NCBI RefSeq assembly: GCF_901000735.1 | Contig: NC_081550.1 | Coordinates: 8,144,209 to 8,208,208, forward strand | Reading direction: 5' to 3' | From: Corylus avellana | Lineage: Eukaryota; Streptophyta; Magnoliopsida; Fagales; Betulaceae | DNA length: 64,000 bases | Part shown: one piece after another, positions 11,336-23,873 of the stretch | Layout: each line of letters starts with the position of its first letter | Position numbering within the stretch: position 1 is the first letter of the stretch | Made by a program: the position numbers and the translations under genes | Notes under the pieces: generated by a model | Databases searched by the model: none | Told to the model about the DNA's origin: nothing | The model's input: the letters and a program-made list of their open reading frames with translations, nothing else

Positions 11336-13303
11336 TTAAAAAATAAAAATGAAAATTTAAGAAAACGAAAAAATTATTTTATTTTTATTTTTAAAACAAA
11401 TAATTTTGGTTTTTGAAAAACCAAGGGGGTCATTTTAATTTTTTTAAAGAATGAGTTTTGGTTTTCTTCAAATTTTTGTTCTTTTATTAATTTTATAAGG
11501 ATTTTTTTGTCTTATTAAACTTTGTTTGAGGTCATTTTTGTTTTTTTGTTGGTATTAGAAGACACTGACATTATTTTGATAGCTTATGAAAGAGATTGAC
11601 AACACAATTGATAATTTAAAAAGATATTAACAAATAAAGTTAAAATTTGAAGGAAATATGTATATTTGTTTTTCTTATATTGATTATAAAAGTTTTAACC
11701 GAATAAAGTTACACTAAAGAATGTAAATAAATATATAATAATAAAATAAAAAAATAAAAAAAGTGTCCTTTTATGTTGAATGTCAGAGAAAAGGATGCAT
11801 GGTGAGTAATTATGTGAGGCAGGTGTGTGTGGGGTGTGTGCATATATTCTTACACGCATGGAGTGTGGGTGTGCTCTAACCCGCTTGCTTTCATGTCCCT
11901 CTGCAACAAGAAATTAAATGTTAAATCACAACCAGAATCTCTCTCTCTCTTTCTCTCTCCTTCTGCTGCTTCTTCTGTTTCTTCTGTTTCTTCTTCATCC
12001 TCTCTCTCTCCCCCACATATAATAATATATAAATATATATATATAGATTGACATGACAGTCCGATTCAGACATTCATTGTTTTTATAAAAAGTTAAGAAA
12101 GTTGAGTGATCCATCTTTTAGACAAGACCCAACTCACAAACAAAGAGCCACACAAACATCCAACTACATGATTTGACGTTTCAGATTCTGTACGCTTAAC
12201 CCCTTCCCAGAATACAAACAAATGGAACCCATAAATATTTATTATAATAATAAAAAAAAAAATCTCTCTCTCTCTCCAGATATGATGATCGTGAATATTT
12301 CTTTTACTGTACAAAGCTGCACCGGTACGTACGTGCTACCAACACAGGTGGGTTTTGTTTCCCATGCCACAGGCCATGCACTTTGGATGTCAAGAAAAAG
12401 AAGCAAGTGCGCGCTGCTTGCTGGGGCACGTACAGTGGTTGTACCATGCAGGACACAGTTTGCATCACACTTTGATTAACGGTGGAAGATGCTCACAACC
12501 GTCACAGCCTGTTACTATGTTTTCACCACGTCATCATGACAGAAGCAGTATGCAGTGGTTAAGGGTATGTGTTTTGTTTTGTTTTGTGTTCTATAAAAGT
12601 TTTTTTTTTTCCTTTTTCTTTTTTGGTTTTTAAATAAACCCTTGGAAAACATAGAGATTAGCTTGGTGCAAGAAATCTTCTAAATATAAACTGGAAATTA
12701 GTTTGGATATATAAATTTTTCAAAGATTAATAAATATATTCTTTCATGAAAAGGTTAAAGAAAAGAAGTTGATTAGATAACAGTTTTGAAGTGATCAGAT
12801 TCTTAATGATTATCTAATAACGAACAAGTTGCTTTAATTGTTGTTTTGGTCAAGTAAATTAAAGAGAGTGATTGATGTTTAATTTTAGCTCAGAATTTTT
12901 TTTATTTTTATTTTTTTTGAAAAAAAAAACACTATCATTTTCTTTTCAAAAAGCAGAAAAGTAATTATATATAGTCAACAACCTGTGATGGATGCTTTGT
13001 AATTGTAGGTGGTTTTGACGAAGTTGTGATGATCTGGTTGGGCAACCTAAGCCTTGTAAAAGTTGGATTCGTGTATCCCAAGGTCGTGTCGTCTACCTCT
13101 GCCTCCTCATTTGCTTATCTTTCATAATAATAATAATATATTTATCTCTGCCATCTCTGAACTTGCAGCAGGTGAACAGAATCAAGCACTGTATCCATCC
13201 ATCATCCCTATCATCATTCATAAATATATGCTTTTCTCTTTGAGGACCACGTAATTTTCTTCTCCCTCCATTTGGTGCTCAATCCAAGGACCCATTTTCA
13301 GCG

Positions 13304-13335
<32 letters not shown>

Positions 13336-13680
13336 GTCAGTAAAAAGAGAGAGAGAGAGAGAGAGAGAGTTATTCCTAATTGGTAATTAAGAAGCAAAGA
13401 AAATATTCAATCGCACACTATGGGAGGAGATATTATATATAATAATAATAAAGTTTAGTTAAAGAAATGTAGTACAAGAAAATAAATGCAATCACAAGAA
13501 TAGCAGGCATCACTTCTTAAAAGTTAGAGGGGCCAACAACAAGTACACACAATTAACAAGGGGTGGGAGGTTTATAAAGAGGGCCTTCCTGATTGGGCAA
13601 GAGACTTCATCAACCTCAACACTTTCACTATTTTGCATAGAAAAACAAGCTATGAAAGGGGCATGGGGTACCCTCTTCAT
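11265..13680. other. Intergenic sequence downstream of the YABBY2 gene
   Basis: Contains a TA microsatellite (11289-11330), a CT-rich stretch (11938-12012), long T tracts (12600-12625, 13305-13332) and a GA tract (13346-13370). Short open frames here are low-complexity and show no protein family. The part near 13683 is presumably the 3' UTR and terminator of YABBY2, but no clear polyadenylation signal could be fixed. Confidence 0.55.
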
Positions 13681-13683
13681 CTC

Positions 13684-14830
13684 TTAGTAGAATCCATTAG
13701 ACTTTTGTATTCCCTCTGATCCTGCAAATGCCTGGTCCAACTTTGCTTGCTTGTTGCCATCCACCTTTTGCCCAAAGTGAATGTGAGGGAAATGTGCCCA
13801 CTGATCAAATCCAGGAAAAAAAAAAAAAAAAACTTGTTAGGCCACTTAAATACACAATACCTCGGATGGAGATCTTCTACAATTGAATATTCATTTTAAT
13901 ATTTGGAGAGAGATCTCCTATCCGAAGACCAAGGCTCAAGTCTCTTCTCGGACAGGGAAGCCCTACTTAGATAACAGGAGATCTCCTCTCTTGATCCATT
14001 ACAATTTTCTAATAGCAATAACAATAGTTTCAAAAGGAAAGACATGAAAAATTTACAAAGCAAAGTTATCAATTTCGCTTAGCAATCATAATGGTCATTA
14101 AATGCTTATGACTCGTTTGATAACGCTTTTTAAAGATGTTTTTTTTTTTTTTTTTTTTAAGCAAAAATACAAAAACATTATATAAACAATTCAAAATATA
14201 TAACACTCACAAAATATTAAAAAAATACTTTTTCACCTATATGTCCCATTACAACTAGAAAAACAAAAGACAACCTCTAAAAAGTTGTCTAATGCCCTTA
14301 GTTTCTGATTGCCTGGGTCTTATATGATAAAAGATGCACTGATAAATATAAAAAGAAGCATCATGGTGAAAGGACTTGCAGCAATTCTTTACCTATAGAT
14401 GTTAGTCCCTTCATGAATAAAATATAATTATAATCATTTGGGTGCTACCTTAATTGTATACAACACTACTGGCTCAAATGGATTACCAGCTTTTTGATGT
14501 CCAACCTTTTTCCCATAATAATGGAAATAAATTCAATGAAGAAAATGGTGAAAATTATTCCTAAAAAAGTCATTAATTTCCTTTTAAGAAGTTACAATGA
14601 GTGAGTGAAATCATGAGAATTAAGGCAATCATATCCATTAAACAAACATATCCCTCCAAGGTAATTTCTTTATTATAAATAAGAGTCTATATATCATTTT
14701 TAAGTAATTTCTAATTGTAATTGGAAGATGAAACCTTCCATAATTTTCAGTAACTTTGGCTAAATATTTAATAAAATAAAAAAGGCTCAAGCTATAAAGT
14801 GATCATCATCATATGCATGTTTTAAAAATG

Positions 14831-14888
<58 letters not shown>

Positions 14889-17418
14889 TTTTAGTAAAGC
14901 ATTGGAGAATATATAATGTTTTATATCATGTGCATTAAATCACATGATTTGAACTCTTGACCTCACCTAGGTTACTTTGGATCGATGGGACCCCAGATGT
15001 GATTTGGCCAACAATATATAAGAGGCAAGCTTTTTCCAAAAAAAAAAAAAAAAAAAAAGCTTTTCCCTCGATTCCCATCATTGTGAATAACTGAATATAT
15101 ATATATGGACCAAGGAAAAATAATTAGATTCTGTCTCCTCTATACTTAGAAACATTGTAGGTGAAGTTACCATTCACAGCCTGCTTTTCATCATCCTACT
15201 TAATTTAGCTATTCTTGTAATATTTCCCAAAGGTGGTTTAAACTGAACCTAAAAAATATGATCAATTGCCTAAATTATGATGCCATTTCTGTGTACACTT
15301 TTTTTTTTTTCACCAAGTAAGATTCAATCCTAAGCCAAGTCCTAGCTAATGATCAATTAATGCATGTGATGAGATAACCGACAATGCCAAATTTTTACGG
15401 GTTCGTTTGCTAATGCTTTTTAAAATGTGCGTTTAATTTGCTTTTTAGTTGCAATGCAACATAAAATTAAAAGTAGCTTTGAGTGTTTTGTGTTTAATTT
15501 GTTCTTAATGCTTTTATTTTAGTTTGTTTTTGCTAAAAATGCAAAAAACTAGTTCTAAAAAGTATTAGCAAACAAGCCCTATAGTTTGTGTGGCATTAAG
15601 GTGATGAATAAAATGCTAGTTGACTCAAGTGGGGAAAGATCACAAATAATCAACTCTTCTAATTGTTTTATTATCCATACAAATCAAAGTAATTTCCAAT
15701 TTTGAAATAAGATGGTATATAAGTTGTCTATTAATAGTGCTTTTTTAGGTAACAATATATCAATGATGTACCACCCCTGTGGCAAAGTAAACTTTTACTG
15801 TGACCAAAGGAATTTGATACATATATACTATTCACAATCATGAATAAAACATCATTGAAATTATGTTGTTTGGCCATTCCACTTTCAACAAAGCCTAATT
15901 GATAGTGACATATTAGCAAAGTGAGATACAAGCTTGAATCTCACTTAAGTGTGGTTTCTAGCATTTTACCATCTAAAACTACTAGCATAGATCTTTCTTT
16001 ACTAATATTTTGTTACCCCCGAAATTAAAAACAGTTAGTACCCAAAAATATAGTGTAAAAAACACCTATTAGCAAGAAAGGGAACGAACAACGATATGAT
16101 CAATCAGTAAGTAGAAAGTAATGCTGCTTTTTACTGTCGTTTTATATTGATTGACATAACGTATTTTAAGTGAATTTTTTTTTTTATGTAATTGACATGG
16201 GAAACCATGTTAATAAGTGGGTGTGAAGAGGAGAATATAACTTAGCTTAAAGGGCTATACTTTATAGATCAAAAACAAAAACAAAAAAAAACAAAAAACA
16301 ATAGGTCAAAAGTAAGAATTATTGGTTGAGAAACATGATGGCCTCCTCAGGCCAGGAAAGATTGCATGAGGTAATGTTTTGAGCGAAACAGTAATGCATT
16401 TTTGAGGCAGTGATGATGCATGCGTAATTAGTTAGGCTACTCCATCCAATTGGTTTACATAATCTTATTACAACTCACATTTTTTGCAGCTGTACTAAAA
16501 GCTTCCCTGTGGCTGATGTCAGGATTACTTGCCTTAATCCTTTGGATTTCCTCCCTACAAATTACAAAAATAAAAAATAAAAAATAACAAGGTAAACTCT
16601 TTCAAGGTTTTGAGAGAAAAAGAGAGAAAGAGAGAGAGGTTTAGCAGCTATGAACTGTTTGACTTACTTGATAAACCTGTTATATGCTGATGGAACCCTT
16701 TGTCTCTTCTCTGGGGCTGTGATGTAAACAGTTTAATTAAAACATAATTTTTCTGTATGATGAACATGAACCTGTTAATTGTTATAGTTTTTGCATCAAA
16801 ATTCTATGTAATTATATATACATCTATATGGGTCTTTAACATTCCATCTGTGAACATATTCTGTGGTCCAATATTGCTCCTAGTTTTGTGAGCATTTCTG
16901 AATCAGATATATATATATAACTGGTCCAATAACTGATGAAAAGGTATACTGATCAAAATTAGGGGCTGAAAATATCACAAATTGGTCAGTAACTGATCAA
17001 AAGGCAGCCTTATTTGTTAGCTAGCTAGCTAGCTAGCTATAGCTAGGGTTAAAATTATTACAAATTTGAATCTTTCTAACTGTAAATTGACCCAGCAAGG
17101 TTCTTGGGCTCTGCTACAAAACTAATGATAGGTCAAATTTGTTATGTAAGGTCACCATCTGAGAAGGGCCAAAAAAAAAAATAATAATAAATAAATTTAA
17201 AAATCTGCCTGCTTATTTACTTTGGCCAGTTGGGTAGAGACTTGGATTTAAAGGTTCCATATTGTTGATGTCCATCATACATTATATACGTTTAGGTAGG
17301 TGGTTATGCAATTAAACTTTAATTGGTGTCGATGTAATTAATAGTATTTCAGCGTAGGGTACTACCCTACTGGAATAGGATCCTTTCCAATGTGCATGCG
17401 TTCTTATATCCAGCCTGG

Positions 17419-17468
<50 letters not shown>

Positions 17469-17841
17469 ACTCACGGCGAATGGGAGGCATTCTAGGCTGT
17501 TCATGCTCTACAGTACTCTCAAATGCAGAAAACTTGTTGCATTTGGAAGATGACCCACAGTCTTCAGAGCTTTGGTGCTGCTTCTACTCAAACAAGACAA
17601 AGAATTAGACCGTATTTACCAAACAAGCAAAAAAAAAAAAAATTCTTTCCTTTTCATCAAGGTTTTTAGTCAAAACTACAGCTTAATTAGCTTGACTAGG
17701 AGAATTCAAAGAGCTTAAACTGTATACCAAAATAAAATAAAATGAAAAAGATTCTTGGAAAAAATGTTCCTTTCAAGAAACAAGGAAATGCTGGTATGTT
17801 TAGAAAAAGAAGTATTATTTTGCTAACACATATTAGAAATG

Positions 17842-17876
<35 letters not shown>

Positions 17877-19949
17877 AAATATATAATATTCAGTCACCCA
17901 AATGGGAATATCTATATATCCCATAAAAGGAAGGCCAAAAGCATCAAATATATATACCTGCGGAGCTTGAGGAGGAGCTGCTTGAAGCGAAGCGCCCATG
18001 TTAACCGACAGCAAATTAGCACAATGCCCGCATCTAACCGTCACAATGGTGAACAAACTGCTGCATGGAACACTAACCTGCCAAACCCCATTTTTGGAAT
18101 ACAAAAGAAACATTAATTATAAACTTGCAATCTTTCAGAAAAATCAAACTATATATATATGATTGGAAATTTTTTGTTGTGTAACTGTGAATTCTCCCTC
18201 TGGGTCTCACTTAGTACTGTCTCTCTCACATATGCAAAATCAAACTACAAAAAAACATGAATTGTTTTTCTGACATTATCAAACCCTAGAGCATTTAATC
18301 TGTAAATCAACAAACGGGAAGCAGCAACTATTGAGACCAGAGTTACAATAACTCAATGAAGAAATACTCAGAGAATTAAGGTGGTTCAGCCGTCTAGGAC
18401 TACACATCAAAGCATTTTCACTACATTTTTCTCATAACTAAAACAGTCCCCTGAGTGTTTGAAAAAAACAATGAATGGATCAACAGCAAAATAACTTCCA
18501 ACAGTTCCACAACTAGCTAAACTGCTTCTTATTTATGTCTAAGAATCTAGAAAGAAATCTTAGTCTCAGAAGTGGAAGTGGAAGAAGAAAAGGGATGCAT
18601 ATGCATTATACAATATATCTCTTTCAAATCTGTAAGGGATTTTTTTTTTTTTTTGTTCTTTTTCTGGGCAAGAAAAATGTGTTGAAATGATCAGTATGCA
18701 GAGAGAGAGAAAGAGAGAGAGAGAACCCAGATGGGTAATAACTAGAAGGACTCGTTGCCCTTTATTTAAGGCTGTCTCTCTTTTTTGCAATATCTTGTTT
18801 CCTTTCGGTGCGCCTCCTGACTTTTCTGCCCGCTGACACCCTCAAGAGCAAGATTATAACTCGCAGAGAGAGAGAGAGAGAGAAGGAAAACGACGTGACT
18901 GGAGCGGAAACCATAAAGCCAATGGCCACCATTAACCACATCATCATCACTGCTCTTTGCGGTGTTAAGATCACAGTTTTTTCTCTCTTTTTTTTTGTTT
19001 TATTGTTCAAAAAGATGTGTATAGGAGAGAGATGAACAGCAAAATGGGTTTCAAAAGAAGGCATCTTATGATAGAAGGAAAAAAAAAAAAAAAGCATTTG
19101 TATGATTTTCTTTGGTAGCACTCATTTTGTACGAGAACATAATATAAACATGAGAGTTTTGAAAGAAAGAAACAAAGAAAGAAAGAAACATGATGATATA
19201 TATAATAAAATCTCGTGCTTTGAGATCGATGTTAAAAGCTTCATCTTGACTTTTTCCATGACTTTGGAATTGGGAAGAACCCTAATATATATATATCTAC
19301 CTAGCTCTAGCTGTAACCCTAGTCATAGCCCCAGAACTCTATATATGGAATCGCTTTCTTTAGCCGGAAGCAATCTGTTATCACTGTTGGAAATTGTCTA
19401 CCTAACTTCTCCTTCTCGCGGCTATGAAGATCATCAAGAATTTCATAAGACTTGTAAATTGCTTTTCTTTAACAATATCCAAACAATTTCGCCTTGTTTG
19501 CAATGGAATTTATCCTGATGCATGTATGGGGTTCTTGAGCCAAAACCCAGTTCAAATTTCTCATAAAATATAACATATGAGGTTTAATTCCCATGTAAAA
19601 CAAGAAACCCATGATTCATTTCAATCGATGGATGGGAATTTCACAACAACAACAAAGAAAAAAGCAAATTTTATAAACTGGGATGTACAATGTAATCCCA
19701 GAAACAACATCTTTCAGCTAGACAGTAAAGATTTAAAAAAATCGAGCTAACTAGCTAATCTGAGAAGCCGGAAGGTGAAATTGAGGTAGCTGTGGAGGGA
19801 GAGGGCAGAGAGAAAGCCTTAGAAGGACAAGAAAAGAGAAACAACATTAAAAAGAGAGAAAATTGAGAGGGTTGTACCGCTAAAATGGTGTTGCAGAAGT
19901 TGCAGTGGACATAACAAACACGTTCGGATGCCATCATATCCAGTGACAT
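13684..19949 (-). CDS. YAB2: YABBY2-type transcription factor (six exons)
   Basis: Plant-specific DNA-binding protein promoting abaxial identity and lamina growth in lateral organs; nuclear. Coding exons on the minus strand: 19878-19949, 17958-18077, 17475-17583, 16668-16716, 16479-16554, 13684-13800. They join in phase with GT-AG introns to 180 residues, close to the 184 of Arabidopsis YAB2. The start is [16 protein letters not shown]. The zinc finger is CX2CX20CX2C (C16, C19, C40, C43). The linker [16 protein letters not shown] identifies the YAB2 subfamily. The HMG-like YABBY domain spans about 100-152 ([36 protein letters not shown]), and the tail ends QKSNGFY. Residue 153 is Gln where relatives usually have Leu (HFGL). 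The exon 3 acceptor could be one codon further in. Intron 5 (2678 bp) and intron 1 (1800 bp) are long. No frameshift or stop; looks functional. Confidence 0.95.
14110..14300. mobile_element. Small MITE-like inverted repeat in YABBY2 intron 5
   Basis: The left end reads GTTTGATAACGCTTTTTAAAG; the right end read backwards gives GCATTAGACAACTTTTTAGAG. The termini are imperfect and the core is T/A-rich. It resembles the element at 15398-15581. No target duplication was made out. Confidence 0.4.
14833..14886. repeat. (AT)n microsatellite in YABBY2 intron 5
   Basis: About 27 uninterrupted AT dinucleotides, likely length-polymorphic. Confidence 0.95.
15398..15581. mobile_element. hAT-like MITE in YABBY2 intron 5
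   Basis: Terminal inverted repeats GGGTTCGTTTGCTAATGC (left) and AGGGCTTGTTTGCTAATAC (right, reversed) bound 184 bp with no coding capacity. The (C/T)AGGG-type end fits hAT MITEs, but no clean 8-bp target duplication was found. Confidence 0.6.
17419..17462. repeat. (AT)n(AG)n microsatellite next to the exon 3 splice donor of YABBY2
   Basis: About 15 AG units end 12 bases inside intron 3, immediately after the donor GTGAGTCTCATT on the minus strand. Length change here could affect donor recognition. Confidence 0.9.
17843..17876. repeat. (TA)n microsatellite in YABBY2 intron 2
   Basis: Uninterrupted TA run. Its translated shadow gives the meaningless YIYIYI peptide seen in open frames here. 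Confidence 0.9.
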
Positions 19950-20114
19950 AATTTAGAGTTGTGAATTGTGAAAACACAGCTGGCCGGATGGATCAAGGAG
20001 AATTCTTTCACAAATAAAGAGAGTGGGGTGAGGAAGCAACAACAACAAGGAGGAGAGATTGCGATCAAGAAGACGGTGGTACAAAGACAAAGAGGAGAGA
20101 AAAATGCTTGTTTT

Positions 20115-20150
<36 letters not shown>

Positions 20151-20450
20151 GTACAAAAATCACAAATGTAAGGATATGACTAGTCTGGTCGGGAAAAAAC
20201 AGTGAAGTGGGACTGTGGGAGTGGGGGTAGTGGTTTTTGTATTTTGAAGAAAAGGTGGTTTATGGGAAAGGTGGGTTGTGGATTTACGGGGAGAGAGAGA
20301 GATCAGAGAGAGAGAGATAGGAGAGAGAGAGAGACAGAGAGAGAGTGGGGAAGGGTGTGGGGTTATGTGTATTATGATTGAGAGAATGAGTGGGTGGGAG
20401 TGACCCATCCTCTAACCATCCTGGCTTTCTGTAGCGGACGAGGGGGGCGA
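19950..20450 (-). promoter_or_regulatory. YABBY2 5' UTR / proximal promoter with GA/CT tracts
   Basis: Directly upstream of the start codon on the minus strand lie a perfect CT tract (20118-20148) and a longer imperfect one (20290-20345). Pyrimidine-rich tracts are common in plant core promoters, and GA repeats are bound by BASIC PENTACYSTEINE proteins, known regulators of another YABBY gene (INO) in Arabidopsis. No convincing TATA box was found in this interval, so the transcription start is not placed. Confidence 0.55.
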
Positions 20451-22640
20451 GATATTAATGCTTGGAATGTTTAGGTTTGAGAGAGAAGTTTATTGGGATG
20501 GGAGACATGCTAAGTGTCTCTCTAATCTTTCTTTTTACCACTTAATTCCCACTTAAAAAAAATAATAATAATCATAATAATATAAGATTTATGTTTTTTA
20601 CACTTTCAAGTATTTTCACTTCAATACTGTAGTTGTCATGTTAGCTTTTCACTATAACGCTTTTCGAATCCAATATGCTTAGTGTGTTTTTTTATTTGTA
20701 TGGGTGAAAGTGAAACCCTAAAGAAAAACAAAAATGTAGAATATTTTTTTCTTCTTTACCAAATTATAGTACTTTATTTATATTTCTTATATATTTTTAC
20801 CCTTTTATCATTCCATAATTTAATTCGCAAACATAGCTCTTATCTTAAGAAGAATTAGATCGAGGTAGTAATTTGTGTTCGGATGTCGAGGCATGAGTAT
20901 ATATATATATAGGTCAATATTAACTCGATCCATTTAATTAAACGAGAAGATCTCTTAACCCTAACTCACTAATTTTGTATTGAGTTCGTACCGGAATCGT
21001 CAATTGTGTCAAAAATTGCAAACCCCAAATGTAGAGTGTCGAACTTGAATCGTGTCGAGATATGAATATAAAGACTAAATAGGTTAACATTAACCTAATC
21101 AGTTTAATTAAATGGACAAGACCCATCAAATGCTAACACAATAATTTTGTATTGAATTCGTCTCGAATTCGTGAGTCGTGTTAAAAATAGCCTACCCTAA
21201 TAAGAATATGAATGATATTGTTCGTCAACTCATAATTAAATAGCTCCTTACGAAGAACTCTCTCTCTCTCAATGCATGTATGATGAAATAGATATTATTA
21301 TTAGTTTATTTATGTCAGGTCTATTTTGTTATTAAAAAATCAAGTAGATATAACTTATTGAAAATATAAAGTTATTGAATTTATTTTATATAAGTTAATT
21401 AATGAAAATTACTCAATTTGATTAACTCAAACAATATAAAACTTGACTATAATTTGTTTAACTAATTAATCACCATTAGCATCGATTTATGAATAAACGA
21501 ATAATAATAATTATAGTAAGTATTTTATCCTAATTAAGAAGGAATAAAATAATTATTATATGGTTCATAAACAAACAAATAAAATTGCTCATTCGCAACT
21601 TGCTAGATTGGACTTATAATTTACCACCCTAAGCGTCACATCCTTAAAATATCAATTATGTTGGCAAACTAATTAATTAGTCTTAAGATTATTAAGCTAA
21701 CTCGCTCTATCCAAATACGAGGTGCTCTTTCTAATTTCTTATTTGTCTCAAAGTTTTACATTGTCGTGGAAACATAACAACGTACATTTTTTTGTTTTTG
21801 GAAATTGCATCAAGTTTTTTTATTTTATTTTTATTTATTTTTTATTTATTATTCAAAAGGATAGAAAGGGGCGATCACGCCCGTCCATGGTAGCACTTGA
21901 AACTGCTTAGAAAGGGCCTAGTCTATTGAACCTGACCCAGTTCCCCACCATGATATCAGTAGTTTTTAAGACGGCCAACACTAATCGTGCTTATGTAAGT
22001 GATTCTCTATTATGGAGAGTTGAATCCACATTTTAATACGTACTTGTTAATCTCATGTAGATTTTTTTGAGACCTGAACCACTAACTCTCCATGTCATTG
22101 TTTTTTGTTTTTTGTTTTTTGTTTTTATATATAACATGTACATGTTCCTTTTTTTTTTACTTACCCAAAAGCCCAAAAGAAAAGAAAAGAAAAAAAAAAT
22201 TTCCAATCAAATAATGTAGACTTTTTTCTTTGAATAAGTGAAACTAGATCCAATAATATATTTTTGTTTTGCTTATATGGGATTGAAACTAGCAAGTGAT
22301 CATCATGATTCATGGAAGTCTTTTCAAATGAAGAACATTACTTTTGTCGATTCTAGAGAACTAAATATTCCCGGCACGAATTTCTAGTTATCACGCCTAA
22401 CTTGGAATCAAAACAGAATAAACGCTAAATAAGATATATTCTCTAAGAAATTGAGTATAAATGGTAACTTAAAGGGTTGCCCAAAAAGAGAAGGTAAGCC
22501 AGTTGGGTACAATATTCTTCTTTTTCAAATCCTCCCACGTACACATGCATTATTGGACTTCTAAGTAATTTAATTAAAGTCCATTTAATTAGGGTTTCTT
22601 AAAAACAAATATGTAAAATTAATTTATGTAGTTTATATGA
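20451..22640. other. Intergenic sequence upstream of YABBY2
   Basis: AT-rich, no coding homology. Two short related segments (about 20860-21010 and 21040-21190, sharing TTTTGTATTGA-TTCGT and TTAATTAAA) suggest an old local duplication of roughly 180 bp. An A/T-rich stretch with ATAAAATAAA repeats precedes the MITE at 22652. Confidence 0.5.
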
Positions 22641-22651
22641 TTTGCAATTAG

Positions 22652-22945
22652 CTCTTTATAGTATCAAAATGAATTTAGAAGCCCTTGAGGTATGCAAAAG
22701 CAAAGCAAAAATAAAATAAAATAAAATAAAAAATTACTCCCTAAAGTCAACGTCGTCTGTCCATTGACTTAATAGATTTCGATAATGTGACACATCAAAA
22801 TTAATAAAATTATGACACATGTCCTATTTAAGTCGATGTCATACTAATGGTATCAATTAAGTTAGTGGACAAAAGTTGACTATAAGGAGTAAATTGATTT
22901 TTTGGTATACCTCAAGAACTTTTGAGTTCATTTTGATACTGTTTT
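22652..22945. mobile_element. Palindromic MITE
   Basis: The left arm starts AGTATCAAAATGAATTTAGA and the right arm, reversed, AGTATCAAAATGAACTCAAA. Complementarity continues inward through CTTGAGGTAT and GTCAAC on both sides, so most of the element can fold back. No reading frame. Target duplication not resolved. Confidence 0.7.
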
Positions 22946-23615
22946 GCATTTTTTTTTTTTCCTTTTCAAAAAGTGTTATTTTAAAATGTGCTATTTGAAA
23001 ACGTGATTTTTTTAAAATGCAATTAAACGTTTGGCAAAATCGCAGTTTGAACGCCTTTAAAATCGTGATTTAGTCTTTAAAATTGTGCGTTTTCAAAACA
23101 AAAAATTCCATTGTGATTTGAAATTAAAACGCATATCTTTTACATTTTCAAATGGCAATTTTTGCTAATGCAGTCCAAAACTATCCATTTTGTGCAATTT
23201 TCTTTAAAATTACACTTTTTTGTCAATAAAATGACAATGCTAAACCTACCCTCAAACTAATTAGATATACATAACTCCAAAATGTGTAGTAAATCAAGTT
23301 AGTTATCAGGTTATATTAGAAATAAAATGAGTCAAATGACATTAAAAGTGGCTTGAGGACCATTTATAATTCTTGTCCATTTCAAATTGGACATAAAAAG
23401 CAAAACACATTCATTAGACATCGACTTAAAGAAATTCGTCACACTCATAAATAAGCTCAAGAAAAAAAAAAATTAACACTTGTCATAAGATCTTTTTCTT
23501 TTCTTTTTTTTCTTTTTCTGTGTGTGTGTGAGAGAAAATATTTATAATGTGAAAAGAATACATCACGAATATTTTTGGAAATATATGTATATCCAGTTGA
23601 TTCGTACGTACTCCC

Positions 23616-23616
<1 letters not shown>
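22946..23616. other. Intergenic, no gene seen
   Basis: Contains several TTTAAAATNNNNATTTT-like stretches (22970-23130) reminiscent of an old AT-rich MITE, but no border could be set. Confidence 0.4.

Positions 23617-23651
<35 letters not shown>
23617..23651. repeat. (TA)n microsatellite
   Basis: It marks the downstream limit of recognisable pararetrovirus sequence. Confidence 0.9.
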
Positions 23652-23654
<3 letters not shown>

Positions 23655-23655
<1 letters not shown>

Positions 23656-23873
23656 CATTCATGATGTTTTGAAATTCGCTTGGAGCATTTTTTAACTCAA
23701 AGGGCATGACATTCCACTCATAGTGGCCAAATGGTGTAACAAATGCTGTTTTGTATTTATCTTCTTCATGAATTTGAAAAAACATTGGCTTAACTTATTA
23801 ATTTATCACATCTTTTTTGTTTGAAATAGGATATCTTATCCACTTTAAGACTTTATTAAGAGGTTTGTAATTT
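23655..23873 (-). pseudogene. Endogenous florendovirus-like pararetrovirus: reverse transcriptase palm fragment
   Basis: Minus-strand translation gives the caulimovirid RT block with [12 protein letters not shown] and [12 protein letters not shown], preceded by YKPLNKV and WIRYP in other frames. Petu/florendovirus-type RTs carry these signatures; Ty3/gypsy RTs differ here. The block is frameshifted and ends in a TA tract before the catalytic YxDD motif, so it is a defective relic. A MULE insertion at 23874 separates it from the RT N-terminus. Confidence 0.8.
23865..23873. repeat. 9-bp target site duplication (left) of the MULE
   Basis: TTGTAATTT, identical to 24881-24889. Confidence 0.9.

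Noticed and set aside
11827..12051. 74-codon frame with Ser-rich tail as a small gene
   Set aside because: Most of it is a CT-rich low-complexity tract, and no start context or homology supports it.
16999..17046. AGCT-rich GCTA repeat as a regulatory palindrome in YABBY2 intron 3
   Set aside because: It is a plain tetranucleotide microsatellite; nothing else supports a regulatory role.
17742..18116. Plus-strand 124-codon frame over YABBY2 exon 2
   Set aside because: It is the antisense shadow of exon 2 plus a TA microsatellite.
21860..21970. Possible SINE upstream of the 22652 MITE
   Set aside because: Some tRNA-like words occur, but no box A/B pair, poly(A) tail or target duplication could be shown.
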